From: Methylobacter tundripaludum | GTDB lineage: Bacteria > Pseudomonadota > Gammaproteobacteria > Methylococcales > Methylomonadaceae | DNA length: 64,000 nt | Assembly (NCBI RefSeq): GCF_002934365.1 | Contig: NZ_PTIY01000004.1 | Location: 1 to 64,000, forward strand | Reading direction: 5' to 3' | Part shown: positions 37,199-45,383 of the stretch, piece after piece | Layout: every line of letters starts with the position of its first letter | How positions within the stretch are numbered: the stretch's first letter is position 1 | The notes under the pieces: generated by a model | The model's database searches: none | Seen by the model: the letters and a program-made list of their open reading frames with translations, nothing else | Told to the model about the DNA's origin: nothing | Made by a program: the position numbers and the translations under genes

Positions 37199-37264
37199 AT
37201 GCATAGTTACCTCTGCGATGCACCGATACGGGTAGGTGCAAACCGGTTTCAGGCAGATTTGTGA
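37199..37264 (+). CDS. Possible 21-codon leader ORF before ftsQ
   Basis: ATG 37199 to TGA 37262-37264 encodes a 21-residue peptide (MHSYLCDAPIRVGANRFQAD plus Leu). The TGA overlaps the GTG start of ftsQ (GTGA), so translating it would couple to ftsQ. The upstream SD is poor (GTGAG). It may simply be chance spacing between ddl and ftsQ. Confidence 0.3.
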   Translation: MHSYLCDAPIRVGANRFQADL

Positions 37265-37995
37265 GAACAGTTGTGAAAACGATGATGACCGTATCGCTGT
37301 TGATCGGTCTGGTCTGGCTGGCAGGCTACGGTGTTAAGCGCATACCGATCAAATATGTGCGCACCGAAGGGGTTTTCCAATACCTCAGTAAGGACGAGAT
37401 AAAGACCGCTTTGCAGCCCTTGGTGACGACCGGTTTTTTCGATGCCGATATGCAGGCCATTCATCAGGCGGTTTCGGAGTTGACTTGGGTGGACACGGTT
37501 ACAGTCAAGCGTGTTTGGCCCCATGCGATTGACATAAAGATACGCGAAAAAAAGCCCTATGTACGGTGGGGGGAACAGCGCCTGATCAGCGCACGGGGCG
37601 AGATCATTACACCGAAAAATATAGACCAGTTTAAGACCTTGCCTATATTGCAAGGGCCTGAACAGCAACAAGTGAAGACGCTGGAAATAATGAAGGGCGT
37701 TAACACCGCATTAGCCGACCAGTCCATGAAAATGGCGGAGTTCACGATTAACGATCGGTGGGCATGGAAGATTAAGTTAACAACGGGCTTGGAAATACTG
37801 TTGGGACGAAATGAACAATTAAAGAAATTACAGCGGTTCTTGAAGACGCTGGATGTACTAGGACAAGAACAGGTTGAGCGGATGGCGATAGTCGATTTGA
37901 GGTACCCCAATGGATATGCGGTTTCATGGAAACCGGGAACCGAAGAAATCGACTGGAAGAAAACGGCCAATCCTCAACATGAAATAGATGGTTAA
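37261..37995 (+). CDS. ftsQ: Cell division protein FtsQ
   Basis: Bitopic divisome protein linking early and late divisome proteins with FtsL and FtsB. 244 residues: a very short cytoplasmic tail, one transmembrane helix (about residues 9-24), the POTRA domain (about 28-100, IKYVRTEGVFQYLSKDEIKT), then the beta domain ending RYPNGYAVSWKPG. It starts at GTG 37261, whose GTGA overlaps the stop of a 21-codon ORF. The cytoplasmic part is shorter than in E. coli. Confidence 0.9.
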   Translation: MRTVVKTMMTVSLLIGLVWLAGYGVKRIPIKYVRTEGVFQYLSKDEIKTALQPLVTTGFFDADMQAIHQAVSELTWVDTVTVKRVWPHAIDIKIREKKPYVRWGEQRLISARGEIITPKNIDQFKTLPILQGPEQQQVKTLEIMKGVNTALADQSMKMAEFTINDRWAWKIKLTTGLEILLGRNEQLKKLQRFLKTLDVLGQEQVERMAIVDLRYPNGYAVSWKPGTEEIDWKKTANPQHEIDG

Positions 37996-38024
37996 TCATA
38001 TAAAAATGATACAGAGCAAACAAA

Positions 38025-39251
38025 ATGGCGAAAAAAACAGAACGTAATTTAATAGTCGGGCTGGACATCGGGACTTCGAAAGTCGCGGCTATAGTTGGTG
38101 AACTCAGCAGTGATGGCAATATTGAAATCATAGGCATTGGATCAACACCATCGCGCGGTCTGAAAAAAGGCGTTGTGGTCAATCTGGAATCGACCGTGCA
38201 ATCGATACAGCGGGCTATTGAAGAGGCCGAATTAATGGCCGGATGCCAGATCAGGTCGGTTTATGCGGGCATCGCCGGCAGCCACATCAGAAGCCTTAAC
38301 TCTCACGGCATTGTGGCCATTAAAGACAAGGAAGTGACTCAGTATGATATAGACCGGGTAATCGATTCCGCCCGCGCGGTGGCGATCCCTGCGGATCAGA
38401 AAATACTGCATATTTTGCCCCAGGAGTTTGTGATCGATCTTCAGGAAGGCATCAAGGAGCCTATCGGGATGTCGGGTATTCGTCTGGAGGCCAAGGTGCA
38501 TATGGTCACCGGTAGCGTCAGCGCCTCGCAGAATATCGTCAAGTGCATCCGGCGCTGCGGCCTGGAAGTCGACGACATTGTGCTGGAGCAATTGGCGTCC
38601 TGCAATTCGGTGCTGACCGATGACGAGAAAGAATTGGGTGTCTGCCTGATCGATATTGGCGGCGGCACTACGGATATTGCGATTTTCGTTGAGGGCGCGA
38701 TAAAACATACCGCAGTGATCCCCATCGCGGGAGACCAGGTGACCAATGACATTGCGGTTGCGCTACGCACTCCGACGCTGAATGCCGAGGATATTAAGCG
38801 GAAATACGCCTGCGCGTTAACGCAGCTGGCGAATGTCGATGAGGTTATTGAGGTGCCCAGTATCGGCGATAGGGCGCCGCGCAAGATTTCAACGCAAAAC
38901 CTGGCCGAGATTATCGAACCGCGCTATGAAGAGCTCATGCTGCTGGTTCAATCGGAATTAAGGCGCAGCGGATTTGAAGAATTGATTGCCGCCGGGATTG
39001 TATTAACCGGAGGCAGTTCAAAAGTCATGGGATTGATCGATTTGGCGGAAGAGATTTTCCATATGCCGGTGCGTATGGGAGGGCCGCAAAATGTGACAGG
39101 CTTAACAGAGGTGGTAAAAAATCCCATTCACTCTACGGGTGTCGGGTTGTTAATGTATGGAAAAGATCATCAGGGTGTCGGCAGAGGCATTGATTCTGAC
39201 GGCCCCGGCGTGTTTTCACGCATGAAGAATTGGTTTCAGGGTAATTTTTGA
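38025..39251 (+). CDS. ftsA: Cell division protein FtsA
   Basis: Actin-fold membrane tether of FtsZ, 408 residues. ATPase motifs: VGLDIGTSKVAAIVGEL (phosphate 1), CLIDIGGGTTDIAIFVEG (phosphate 2) and IVLTGGSSKVMGLIDLAEE (adenosine). A 1C domain lies around residues 85-165. The C-terminus ends in an amphipathic membrane-targeting helix (FSRMKNWFQGNF). It sits 29 bases after ftsQ and 32 before ftsZ. Confidence 0.96.
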   Translation: MAKKTERNLIVGLDIGTSKVAAIVGELSSDGNIEIIGIGSTPSRGLKKGVVVNLESTVQSIQRAIEEAELMAGCQIRSVYAGIAGSHIRSLNSHGIVAIKDKEVTQYDIDRVIDSARAVAIPADQKILHILPQEFVIDLQEGIKEPIGMSGIRLEAKVHMVTGSVSASQNIVKCIRRCGLEVDDIVLEQLASCNSVLTDDEKELGVCLIDIGGGTTDIAIFVEGAIKHTAVIPIAGDQVTNDIAVALRTPTLNAEDIKRKYACALTQLANVDEVIEVPSIGDRAPRKISTQNLAEIIEPRYEELMLLVQSELRRSGFEELIAAGIVLTGGSSKVMGLIDLAEEIFHMPVRMGGPQNVTGLTEVVKNPIHSTGVGLLMYGKDHQGVGRGIDSDGPGVFSRMKNWFQGNF

Positions 39252-39283
39252 TAGTTTTTGTAATAATTTAAGGGGCAGCGGTA

Positions 39284-40456
39284 ATGGCTATGAAATACGA
39301 ATTAATGGATATGAGTAATGAGCATGCGGTCATTAAAGTGATCGGTGTTGGCGGCGGCGGCGGTAATGCGGTCAATCACATGGTTGGCAGTCTCGTCGAA
39401 GGGGTTGAGTTTATCTGTGCGAATACCGATGCGCAGGCATTAAGAAAGTTGAATATCGATACGATCATCCAGTTAGGCGTCGAATTGACCAAAGGGTTGG
39501 GCGCAGGCACCAATCCTGAAGTCGGCAGATTGGCGGCAGACGAAAACAAAGATCGCATCAGGGAAGTATTAGAGGGGGCCGATATGGTATTCCTGACGGC
39601 AGGCATGGGCGGCGGCACCGGTACCGGTGCGATTCCTGTCATTGCCGAAATCGCCAGGAGCATGGGTATTCTGACCGTTGCCGTGGTAACCAAGCCGTTT
39701 GCCTTTGAAGGCAAAAAGAAGCTGGCGACTGCGGAGCAAGGTATTGCGGAACTTGAAAAGTTTGTTGATTCATTGATCATCATTCCAAATCAAAAATTAT
39801 TGCCGGTATTGGGCAACGACGTGTCTTTAGTGAATGCGTTTAAAGCGGCTAACGATGTGCTGTTGGATGCGGTGCAGGGCATTACCGAGTTAATCGTTCA
39901 TCCCGGCATGATTAACGTCGATTTTGCCGACGTAAGAACCGTCATGTCCGGCATGGGCGCGGCGATTATGGGTACAGGTTCGGCAAAAGGCGAATATCGG
40001 GCTCGGGAAGCGGCCGAGAAAGCCATCGCCTGCCCACTATTGGAAGATATTAACTTACAGGGCGCGCGCGGTATTTTGGTTAATATTTCCGCTGCTGATA
40101 TGGGCATTGCAGAGTTCGATGAGGTGGGCAATATTGTTCACGAATTCGCTTCGGAAGATGCGGTTATCAAAATCGGCATGTCGATTAATCCTGAGTTAGG
40201 CGATGATATTAAAGTGACTGTGGTCGCTACAGGAATGGGTTTGCCGTCCCGCGTGGTTAAACTTGCGCCCAAAGCGACAGTTGGCTACGTTAACCAGAAT
40301 GTGGCCGGCGAAGTCAATTACGAGGGCTTGGACAAACCTACGGTGATGCGTAACAAAACCGAAGGCAGAGAAACGCGTTTTGGGGCTCAACCTAAAAAAG
40401 ACATGGATTTAGATTATCTGGATATTCCGGCTTTTCTAAGGCGTCAAGCGGACTAA
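39284..40456 (+). CDS. ftsZ: Cell division protein FtsZ
   Basis: Tubulin-like GTPase forming the Z ring, 390 residues. Motifs: IKVIGVGGGGGNAVNHM, the tubulin signature GMGGGTGTGAIPVIAE, the synergy-loop region VNVDFADVRT-like (INVDFADVRTVMSGMG), and the C-terminal FtsA/ZipA-binding peptide DYLDIPAFLRRQAD. SD AGGGG before ATG 39284. A long hairpin follows at 40468-40510. Confidence 0.97.
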   Translation: MAMKYELMDMSNEHAVIKVIGVGGGGGNAVNHMVGSLVEGVEFICANTDAQALRKLNIDTIIQLGVELTKGLGAGTNPEVGRLAADENKDRIREVLEGADMVFLTAGMGGGTGTGAIPVIAEIARSMGILTVAVVTKPFAFEGKKKLATAEQGIAELEKFVDSLIIIPNQKLLPVLGNDVSLVNAFKAANDVLLDAVQGITELIVHPGMINVDFADVRTVMSGMGAAIMGTGSAKGEYRAREAAEKAIACPLLEDINLQGARGILVNISAADMGIAEFDEVGNIVHEFASEDAVIKIGMSINPELGDDIKVTVVATGMGLPSRVVKLAPKATVGYVNQNVAGEVNYEGLDKPTVMRNKTEGRETRFGAQPKKDMDLDYLDIPAFLRRQAD

Positions 40457-40467
40457 TGAGTTTGAAA

Positions 40468-40510
40468 ATAGGCGCTTGGAGAGTAGATCCTGCTCAGGCT
40501 AAGCGCCTAT
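40468..40510 (+). promoter_or_regulatory. Long hairpin between ftsZ and lpxC
   Basis: A perfect 10-bp stem, ATAGGCGCTT (40468-40477) pairing with AAGCGCCTAT (40501-40510). The 23-base loop can itself fold (GAGTA pairing with TGCTC around GATCC). No U-tract follows, so it is unlikely to be a simple intrinsic terminator. It could be an RNA-processing or stability element separating ftsZ and lpxC messages. Confidence 0.65.
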
Positions 40511-40556
40511 ATCCCTGTAGGCGAAATGGATTCAGTCTCTGTTTTTGGGGCCGATT

Positions 40557-40566
40557 GTGATAAAAT
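40557..40566 (+). promoter_or_regulatory. Candidate lpxC promoter (extended -10)
   Basis: GTGATAAAAT contains a TG-N-TAAAAT extended -10 (TAAAAT at 40561-40566), 40 bases before the lpxC ATG. The region 17 bases upstream (TCTGTT) is a poor -35, which an extended -10 can tolerate. Confidence 0.45.
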
Positions 40567-40605
40567 TTGCGTTTTTTGCCCTCTTTACTTAGCGTTATTT
40601 ATTTT

Positions 40606-41529
40606 ATGATTAAACAGCGAACCTTAAAAAACACAATCAGGGCAACAGGTGTAGGGCTACATACGGGCGATAAAGTTTATTTGACTTTGCGCCCGGCTGA
40701 GGCGAATACCGGCATTAGATTTCGCAGAGTCGATTTGGATACGCCGGTGACCATTAACGCAACGCCGGAAAATGTCGGCGAAACCATGTTGTCGACTACG
40801 CTGGTTGCCGGCGATGTGAAAATATCAACCATAGAACATCTGCTTTCGGCTTTTGCCGGATTAGGCATCGACAACGCAATAATCGATGTCAGTGCCGCTG
40901 AGGTTCCGATTATGGATGGCAGCGCCGGGCCTTTTGTCTTTTTGCTCCAGTCTGCGGGGGTTGAAGAACAGGATACTCCGAAGCAGTACATCCGCATTAA
41001 GCGCAGCATCAGGGTTGAGGATGGCGACAAATGGGCTGCTTTTGAGCCGTTTGAAGGATTCAAGGTTACTTTTACGATTGACTTTGAACACCCTGCTTTT
41101 GAAGAACATGTAAAAACCGCCACGATGGATTTTTCATCAACTACTTTTGTCAAGGAAGTGAGCCGGGCCAGGACTTTCGGCTTCATGAAAGATATTGAAA
41201 TGTTGCGGGAAAATAACCTGGCGCTGGGCGGAAGTCTTGATAATGCCATCGTGGTCGATGACGATAAAGTGATGAACGAAGACGGCCTGCGCTATGCGGA
41301 TGAATTTGTTAAGCATAAAATCCTTGATGCGATAGGCGATTTGTACCTGCTGGGGCATAGTTTGATTGGCGCGTTTACCGGTTATAAATCGGGTCACGGC
41401 TTGAACAATAAATTGCTCCGCGCTTTATTAAATGACAAAGATGCCTGGGAAATGGTGACCTTTGACGATGAGGAAAACGCCCCGATTTCCTTCATGCGTT
41501 CTGCGGAATCGCCGAGACCCGCCGCATAA
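40606..41529 (+). CDS. lpxC: UDP-3-O-acyl-N-acetylglucosamine deacetylase LpxC
   Basis: Zinc deacetylase, the committed step of lipid A synthesis. 307 residues from ATG 40606 ([20 protein letters not shown]). Motifs: [17 protein letters not shown], the zinc His in [45 protein letters not shown] and the C-terminal [15 protein letters not shown] with zinc ligands. The upstream-open frame (40567) lacks an ATG consistent with the family. Confidence 0.96.
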   Translation: MIKQRTLKNTIRATGVGLHTGDKVYLTLRPAEANTGIRFRRVDLDTPVTINATPENVGETMLSTTLVAGDVKISTIEHLLSAFAGLGIDNAIIDVSAAEVPIMDGSAGPFVFLLQSAGVEEQDTPKQYIRIKRSIRVEDGDKWAAFEPFEGFKVTFTIDFEHPAFEEHVKTATMDFSSTTFVKEVSRARTFGFMKDIEMLRENNLALGGSLDNAIVVDDDKVMNEDGLRYADEFVKHKILDAIGDLYLLGHSLIGAFTGYKSGHGLNNKLLRALLNDKDAWEMVTFDDEENAPISFMRSAESPRPAA

Positions 41530-41558
41530 AATTGTCGCGCCGGCCACTGCCTGGTTTA

Positions 41559-42029
41559 TCAGGCGGTAGCTTGGCGTTCCGACAGTTTTGCCAGCGTTGC
41601 GCTTAATCTCAGCAGCGCCAGTTTCAATTGCTGATCCGAAACAGACAGACTGTGGTTTCGGATCAGCTCTATTTTTTCCGCCGAAGGAATGATCGGTGTC
41701 CTGCCTTGTCGCGATGTTGTCTGTAGCGTCTCTACCCTGACTTTAATCTGCATAATCGAAACTGATTCCCTGGTTACCGGGGCGATAGCCGCGAGAATCG
41801 CGCCGTTATAAAAGCGCAGCTGCGAGGCCCAGGCAGCCGTATCGGTATAAACCAACAGCTTCTTGCCGTTAACAACGCAGTGTATTACATGATGGGCTAT
41901 CGTCGCCGGCAGCACGTCATGAACACGCTGTAGTACCTGTTTTTGTTGCTCAATCTGGCTATAAAAATACGCAATAGTGCGGTTTGGAAATGACAGCGCC
42001 GCTTTAAAAGGAGTTGGTTTTGTCGCCAT
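41559..42029 (-). CDS. dciA: DciA family (DUF721) protein, putative helicase loader
   Basis: A 156-residue DUF721 protein convergent with lpxC. Start chosen at ATG 42029 (MATKPTPFK), with upstream-open sequence rejected. The DUF721 domain occupies about residues 30-100, with VLPATIAHHVIHCVVNGKKL then VYTDTAAWASQLRFYNGAIL; the conserved Trp-Ala-x-Gln-Leu-Arg pattern is clear. Proteins of this family act as DnaB-helicase operators in bacteria lacking DnaC. Placement next to lpxC is frequent in gammaproteobacteria. Confidence 0.82.
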   Translation of the reverse strand: MATKPTPFKAALSFPNRTIAYFYSQIEQQKQVLQRVHDVLPATIAHHVIHCVVNGKKLLVYTDTAAWASQLRFYNGAILAAIAPVTRESVSIMQIKVRVETLQTTSRQGRTPIIPSAEKIELIRNHSLSVSDQQLKLALLRLSATLAKLSERQATA

Positions 42030-42195
42030 ATGTAATTGCCTGTCAATTCCGTGTCGAAAAGTCTTCACCGGATTATTGGTTTATCCAGGATAGTGGGATA
42101 TAGTTAGATTCTGTAAGGGAATAAGTAGCTTTAATGTAATAATCCGCTAGTATCATATCCATAAACATCAAGAAAGATAGGGCCAGGGAGATAAC

Positions 42196-43989
42196 GTGAG
42201 ACAATTTATTCAGGGTATCGCAGAAAACAATCATTATCAGGCAACGCGTTTGTTGCAGATGCTAAGACAAATCCAATCCCGCTATCATTATATCCCGGAA
42301 GCAGCGATAGAACAGCTGGCCGGCTTGTTGAACATTCCCCGGACGCAAATCATCAGCGTCGTTGAATTCTACAGTTTTTTTCATCTGTCCCCCAGAGGGC
42401 AATATGAGCTATTGATCAGCGATTCCATAACGGATCATATGTTGGGCAAGAAAAACCTGCTCGGATATCTGGCCGATAAATTGGCTGTTGCGGTCGGCCA
42501 AGTCAGGGAAGACGGCGTGGTCAGCCTGGATAATACTTCATGTACCGGCATGTGCGATCAAGGCCCTGCCGGTCTGGTCAACGGCTACGCATTAACCCGG
42601 CTGGATCGTTCCAAAATTGATAAAATCGCAGAGCTGATTAATCAGCAGAAACCACTGGAAGAGTGGCCGAGCGAGCTATTCCAGGTCGATGACAATATCC
42701 TCAAATCCGGTTTATTGCTGGATCAACAGTTTGAACAAGGCGCGGCGCTTAAATCGGCTTTAAAGCGGGGCGTCAAGGAAACACTGGCGGAAATTGATAA
42801 ATCGGGCTTACGAGGCCGGGGCGGCGCCGGATTTAAAACGGCGATGAAATGGCAATTCTGTTCGGAAGAACAACAGACCGAGCGTTATGTGGTGTGCAAT
42901 GCCGACGAAGGCGAGCCCGGAACGTTTAAGGACAGGGTGCTGTTAAATTCATACGCGGATCAGGTTTTTGAAGGCATGACCGTGTGTGCAGCGATTATCG
43001 GAGCCAAGCAGGGCTTTTTGTATTTGCGCGGTGAGTATTTGCATCTTTACGACAAGCTGCAAGACATTTTGGAGCAGCGCCGTCGAAACGGGGTGCTGGG
43101 CAATAATATTCAGGATGCAGGAGTTGATTTCGATATTGAAATTTGCCTCGGCGCCGGCGCTTATATTTGCGGTGAAGAATCCGCGCTGATCGAATCGCTG
43201 GAAGGCAAAGCCGGTATCCCGCGCAACCGTCCTCCCTATCCGGTCACCCAAGGCTATCTGGGCAAACCTACCGTCGTCAATAACGTGGAAACGTTTTTGG
43301 CCGCGGCGGGCATCGCGGTCAACGGCGGAGATTGGTTTGCAAATATCGGCACTGAAAAATCAAAGGGTACAAAAATACTCAGCATCAGCGGCGATTGTAC
43401 GCGTCCCGGCATCTATGAATATCCGTTTGGTGTAACCGTCCAGACCATTCTTAACGATTGCGGAGCTGACGACGTACTGGGAGTACAGATAGGCGGACCA
43501 TCGGGAACTTTTATTTCCAATCAGGAATTCGACCGCAAGCTGGCTTTTGAGGATTTGGCCACCGGCGGATCATTCATTATTTTCAACGCCAGTCGAAACA
43601 TTCTCGACATGGTCCATAACTTCACGCATTTTTTCGCTCATGAAAGCTGCGGATTTTGTACGCCATGCCGGGTAGGTACTTCGTTACTGCAAAAGCAGGT
43701 TGATAAGATTGTCGAAGGTCACGGTTCGGCGGGGGATGTTGTTGCGCTCGAAGAACTCTGTCAGCTGGTTAAGAACTATAGCCATTGCGGCCTGGGGCAA
43801 ACCGCCGCGAACCCGATATTAACGACGCTGCAACGCTATCCCGATTTGTACCAAAGCCGGTTAAAAGAAATCAGTTATGAACCGGGATTCGATTTGGATG
43901 GCGCGCTGGAAACGGCGCGGCGCATGGCGAATCGGGACGATGCCGGTGCGCATTTGGCTCAGACTCAGATGGAGAGCGAACATGAGTAA
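42196..43989 (+). CDS. hoxF: NAD-reducing hydrogenase diaphorase subunit HoxF
   Basis: FMN- and NAD(H)-binding diaphorase subunit of the soluble bidirectional [NiFe] hydrogenase. 597 residues: a NuoE-like N-terminal domain (about 1-155) fused to a NuoF-like domain. NuoF landmarks are GLRGRGGAGFKTAMKW (NADH site), CNADEGEPGTFKDR, CLGAGAYICGEESALIESLEG (FMN) and the 4Fe-4S ligands in ESCGFCTPCRVGTSLL. In the NuoE-like part only one Cys pair is visible (SCTGMCDQG); the other NuoE pair is replaced by ISDSITDHM, as I recall for Ralstonia-type HoxF. Start is GTG 42196. Confidence 0.93.
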   Translation: MRQFIQGIAENNHYQATRLLQMLRQIQSRYHYIPEAAIEQLAGLLNIPRTQIISVVEFYSFFHLSPRGQYELLISDSITDHMLGKKNLLGYLADKLAVAVGQVREDGVVSLDNTSCTGMCDQGPAGLVNGYALTRLDRSKIDKIAELINQQKPLEEWPSELFQVDDNILKSGLLLDQQFEQGAALKSALKRGVKETLAEIDKSGLRGRGGAGFKTAMKWQFCSEEQQTERYVVCNADEGEPGTFKDRVLLNSYADQVFEGMTVCAAIIGAKQGFLYLRGEYLHLYDKLQDILEQRRRNGVLGNNIQDAGVDFDIEICLGAGAYICGEESALIESLEGKAGIPRNRPPYPVTQGYLGKPTVVNNVETFLAAAGIAVNGGDWFANIGTEKSKGTKILSISGDCTRPGIYEYPFGVTVQTILNDCGADDVLGVQIGGPSGTFISNQEFDRKLAFEDLATGGSFIIFNASRNILDMVHNFTHFFAHESCGFCTPCRVGTSLLQKQVDKIVEGHGSAGDVVALEELCQLVKNYSHCGLGQTAANPILTTLQRYPDLYQSRLKEISYEPGFDLDGALETARRMANRDDAGAHLAQTQMESEHE

Positions 43990-44701
43990 AACGATTACTA
44001 TCGACGGAAAAACCATCCCTTTTGAAGAGGGGCAGACCATCATGGATGCGGCAATGGCCGCCGGCGTCTATATACCGCATTTATGCCATCAGCCGGAATT
44101 TACGCCGCACGGCAGCTGCAAGCTGTGTACGGTCAAAGTAAACGGGCGCAACTGTTCCGCCTGCACCTATCCGGCGATGGAAGGTCAGGACGTGCTGAAT
44201 GAGACTGAAGAGCTGATCGACGACCGGAAGAAAATCACCCAGATGCTGTTTGTGGAAGGCAATCATTTTTGTCCGTCTTGCGAAAAAACCGGCAACTGCC
44301 AGCTGCAAGCTGTTGCCTATCACTTGAACATGCTCGACAACCATTTCCCGCTGTTTTACCCTGATCGGGAAGTAGACGCTTCGCATGCCGAGGTGATGAT
44401 TGATCATAACCGCTGTATTTTTTGCACATTGTGCGTTCGGGCCAGCCAGCAAAAAGATAGTAAAGACGTGTTTGCGATCAGCGGGCGCGGCATCCACAAG
44501 CATTTAATCGTTAATGCTGAAAGCGGGTTGTTGAAAGATACTGATATAGACGCGACAGATCAAGCAGCGCACATTTGCCCTACCGGCGCGATTCTGATTA
44601 AACGCACCGGTTATCAGGTGCCGATTGGCGAGCGTATTTACGATCACAAACAAATCGATCAAGTGAGTTTGTCCACGGAGCATCCTAAACATGGCGAATA
44701 A
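43982..44701 (+). CDS. hoxU: NAD-reducing hydrogenase diaphorase subunit HoxU
   Basis: Iron-sulfur electron-transfer subunit linking HoxF to the hydrogenase module, 239 residues from ATG 43982 (MSKTITIDGKTIPFEEGQT), overlapping hoxF by eight bases. It matches the N-terminus of NuoG: 2Fe-2S ligands in LCHQPEFTPHGSCKLCTV and NCSACTYPA, the His-Cys cluster HFCPSCEKTGNCQLQ, and 4Fe-4S ligands in NRCIFCTLCVRAS and HICPTGAI. It overlaps hoxY by 11 bases. Confidence 0.94.
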   Translation: MSKTITIDGKTIPFEEGQTIMDAAMAAGVYIPHLCHQPEFTPHGSCKLCTVKVNGRNCSACTYPAMEGQDVLNETEELIDDRKKITQMLFVEGNHFCPSCEKTGNCQLQAVAYHLNMLDNHFPLFYPDREVDASHAEVMIDHNRCIFCTLCVRASQQKDSKDVFAISGRGIHKHLIVNAESGLLKDTDIDATDQAAHICPTGAILIKRTGYQVPIGERIYDHKQIDQVSLSTEHPKHGE

Positions 44702-45230
44702 AATTAGAGTAGCAACAACATCGCTGGCAGGCTGCTTCGGCTGTCACATGTCGTTTTTAGATATAGACGAGCGGATGCTGCAACTGGCTGAAGTTGTCGA
44801 GTTCGACCGTTCGCCGATTACCGACATAGAACACTGCACCAACTGCGATATAGGCCTGATTGAGGGCGGCGTGTGCAATTCCGAAAACGTACACGTATTG
44901 CGCGAGTTTCGTAATAACTGCAAAATTCTGGTTGCGGTCGGCGCCTGCGCGATTAACGGCGGACTGCCCGCAATGCGCAATCATATCCCGCTCGAAGAAT
45001 GCCTGAACGAGGCTTATTTGGACGGCATCGGCGTGGAAAATCCGAAGATCCCCAGCGATATAGAATTGCCGTTGCTGTTGAACCAAGTGCATCCGATTCA
45101 TGAAATCGTCAAAATCGATTATTACCTGCCCGGCTGCCCACCGTCTGCGGACGTATTCTGGAAATTCCTGACCGATTTGATTGAAGGGCGTGAACCTTCG
45201 TTGCCTTATGAGTTGGTTCATTACGATTGA
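44691..45230 (+). CDS. hoxY: NAD-reducing hydrogenase small subunit HoxY
   Basis: Small [NiFe] hydrogenase subunit carrying the proximal iron-sulfur cluster, 179 residues. Cluster ligands are visible in SLAGCFGCHMSFLDIDE, in VGACAINGGLPAMRN and in YYLPGCPPSADVFWKFL. It lacks the long C-terminus and Tat signal of uptake hydrogenases, so it is cytoplasmic and of the group 3d Hox type. A 153-base gap containing an inverted-repeat element separates it from hoxH. Confidence 0.94.
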   Translation: MANKIRVATTSLAGCFGCHMSFLDIDERMLQLAEVVEFDRSPITDIEHCTNCDIGLIEGGVCNSENVHVLREFRNNCKILVAVGACAINGGLPAMRNHIPLEECLNEAYLDGIGVENPKIPSDIELPLLLNQVHPIHEIVKIDYYLPGCPPSADVFWKFLTDLIEGREPSLPYELVHYD

Positions 45231-45252
45231 ACAATGGTAATGTGGTGATTTA

Positions 45253-45345
45253 GAAAATAGCACACGGATGACACGGATTTAACTGATCTACACCGATAAA
45301 AAATTCGTTCAAATCCGTCTTATCTGTGTCATCCGTGCTCCATTA
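45253..45345. repeat. ACACGGAT inverted-repeat element (copy 2) between hoxY and hoxH
   Basis: The left arm GCACACGGATGACACGGATT (from 45260) and right arm with CTGTGTCATCCGTGCTCC (45324-45341) are inverted copies. The same arms flank the element at 15719-15902. It sits inside the hox operon; transcripts crossing it would form a long hairpin, which could lower hoxH expression or stabilise the upstream message. Confidence 0.85.
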
Positions 45346-45383
45346 AATATAGCCGGCATCTGATAACAAATACGGGAATTATT

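Noticed and set aside
41543-41568. Terminator between lpxC and dciA
   Set aside because: GCCTG/CAGGC can pair, but there is no T-tract on either strand and the hairpin overlaps the dciA end.
42070-42195. Sigma54 or NtrC-type promoter before hoxF
   Set aside because: No GG/GC pair with -24/-12 spacing is visible; the leader shows only AT-rich sequence with no clear promoter.
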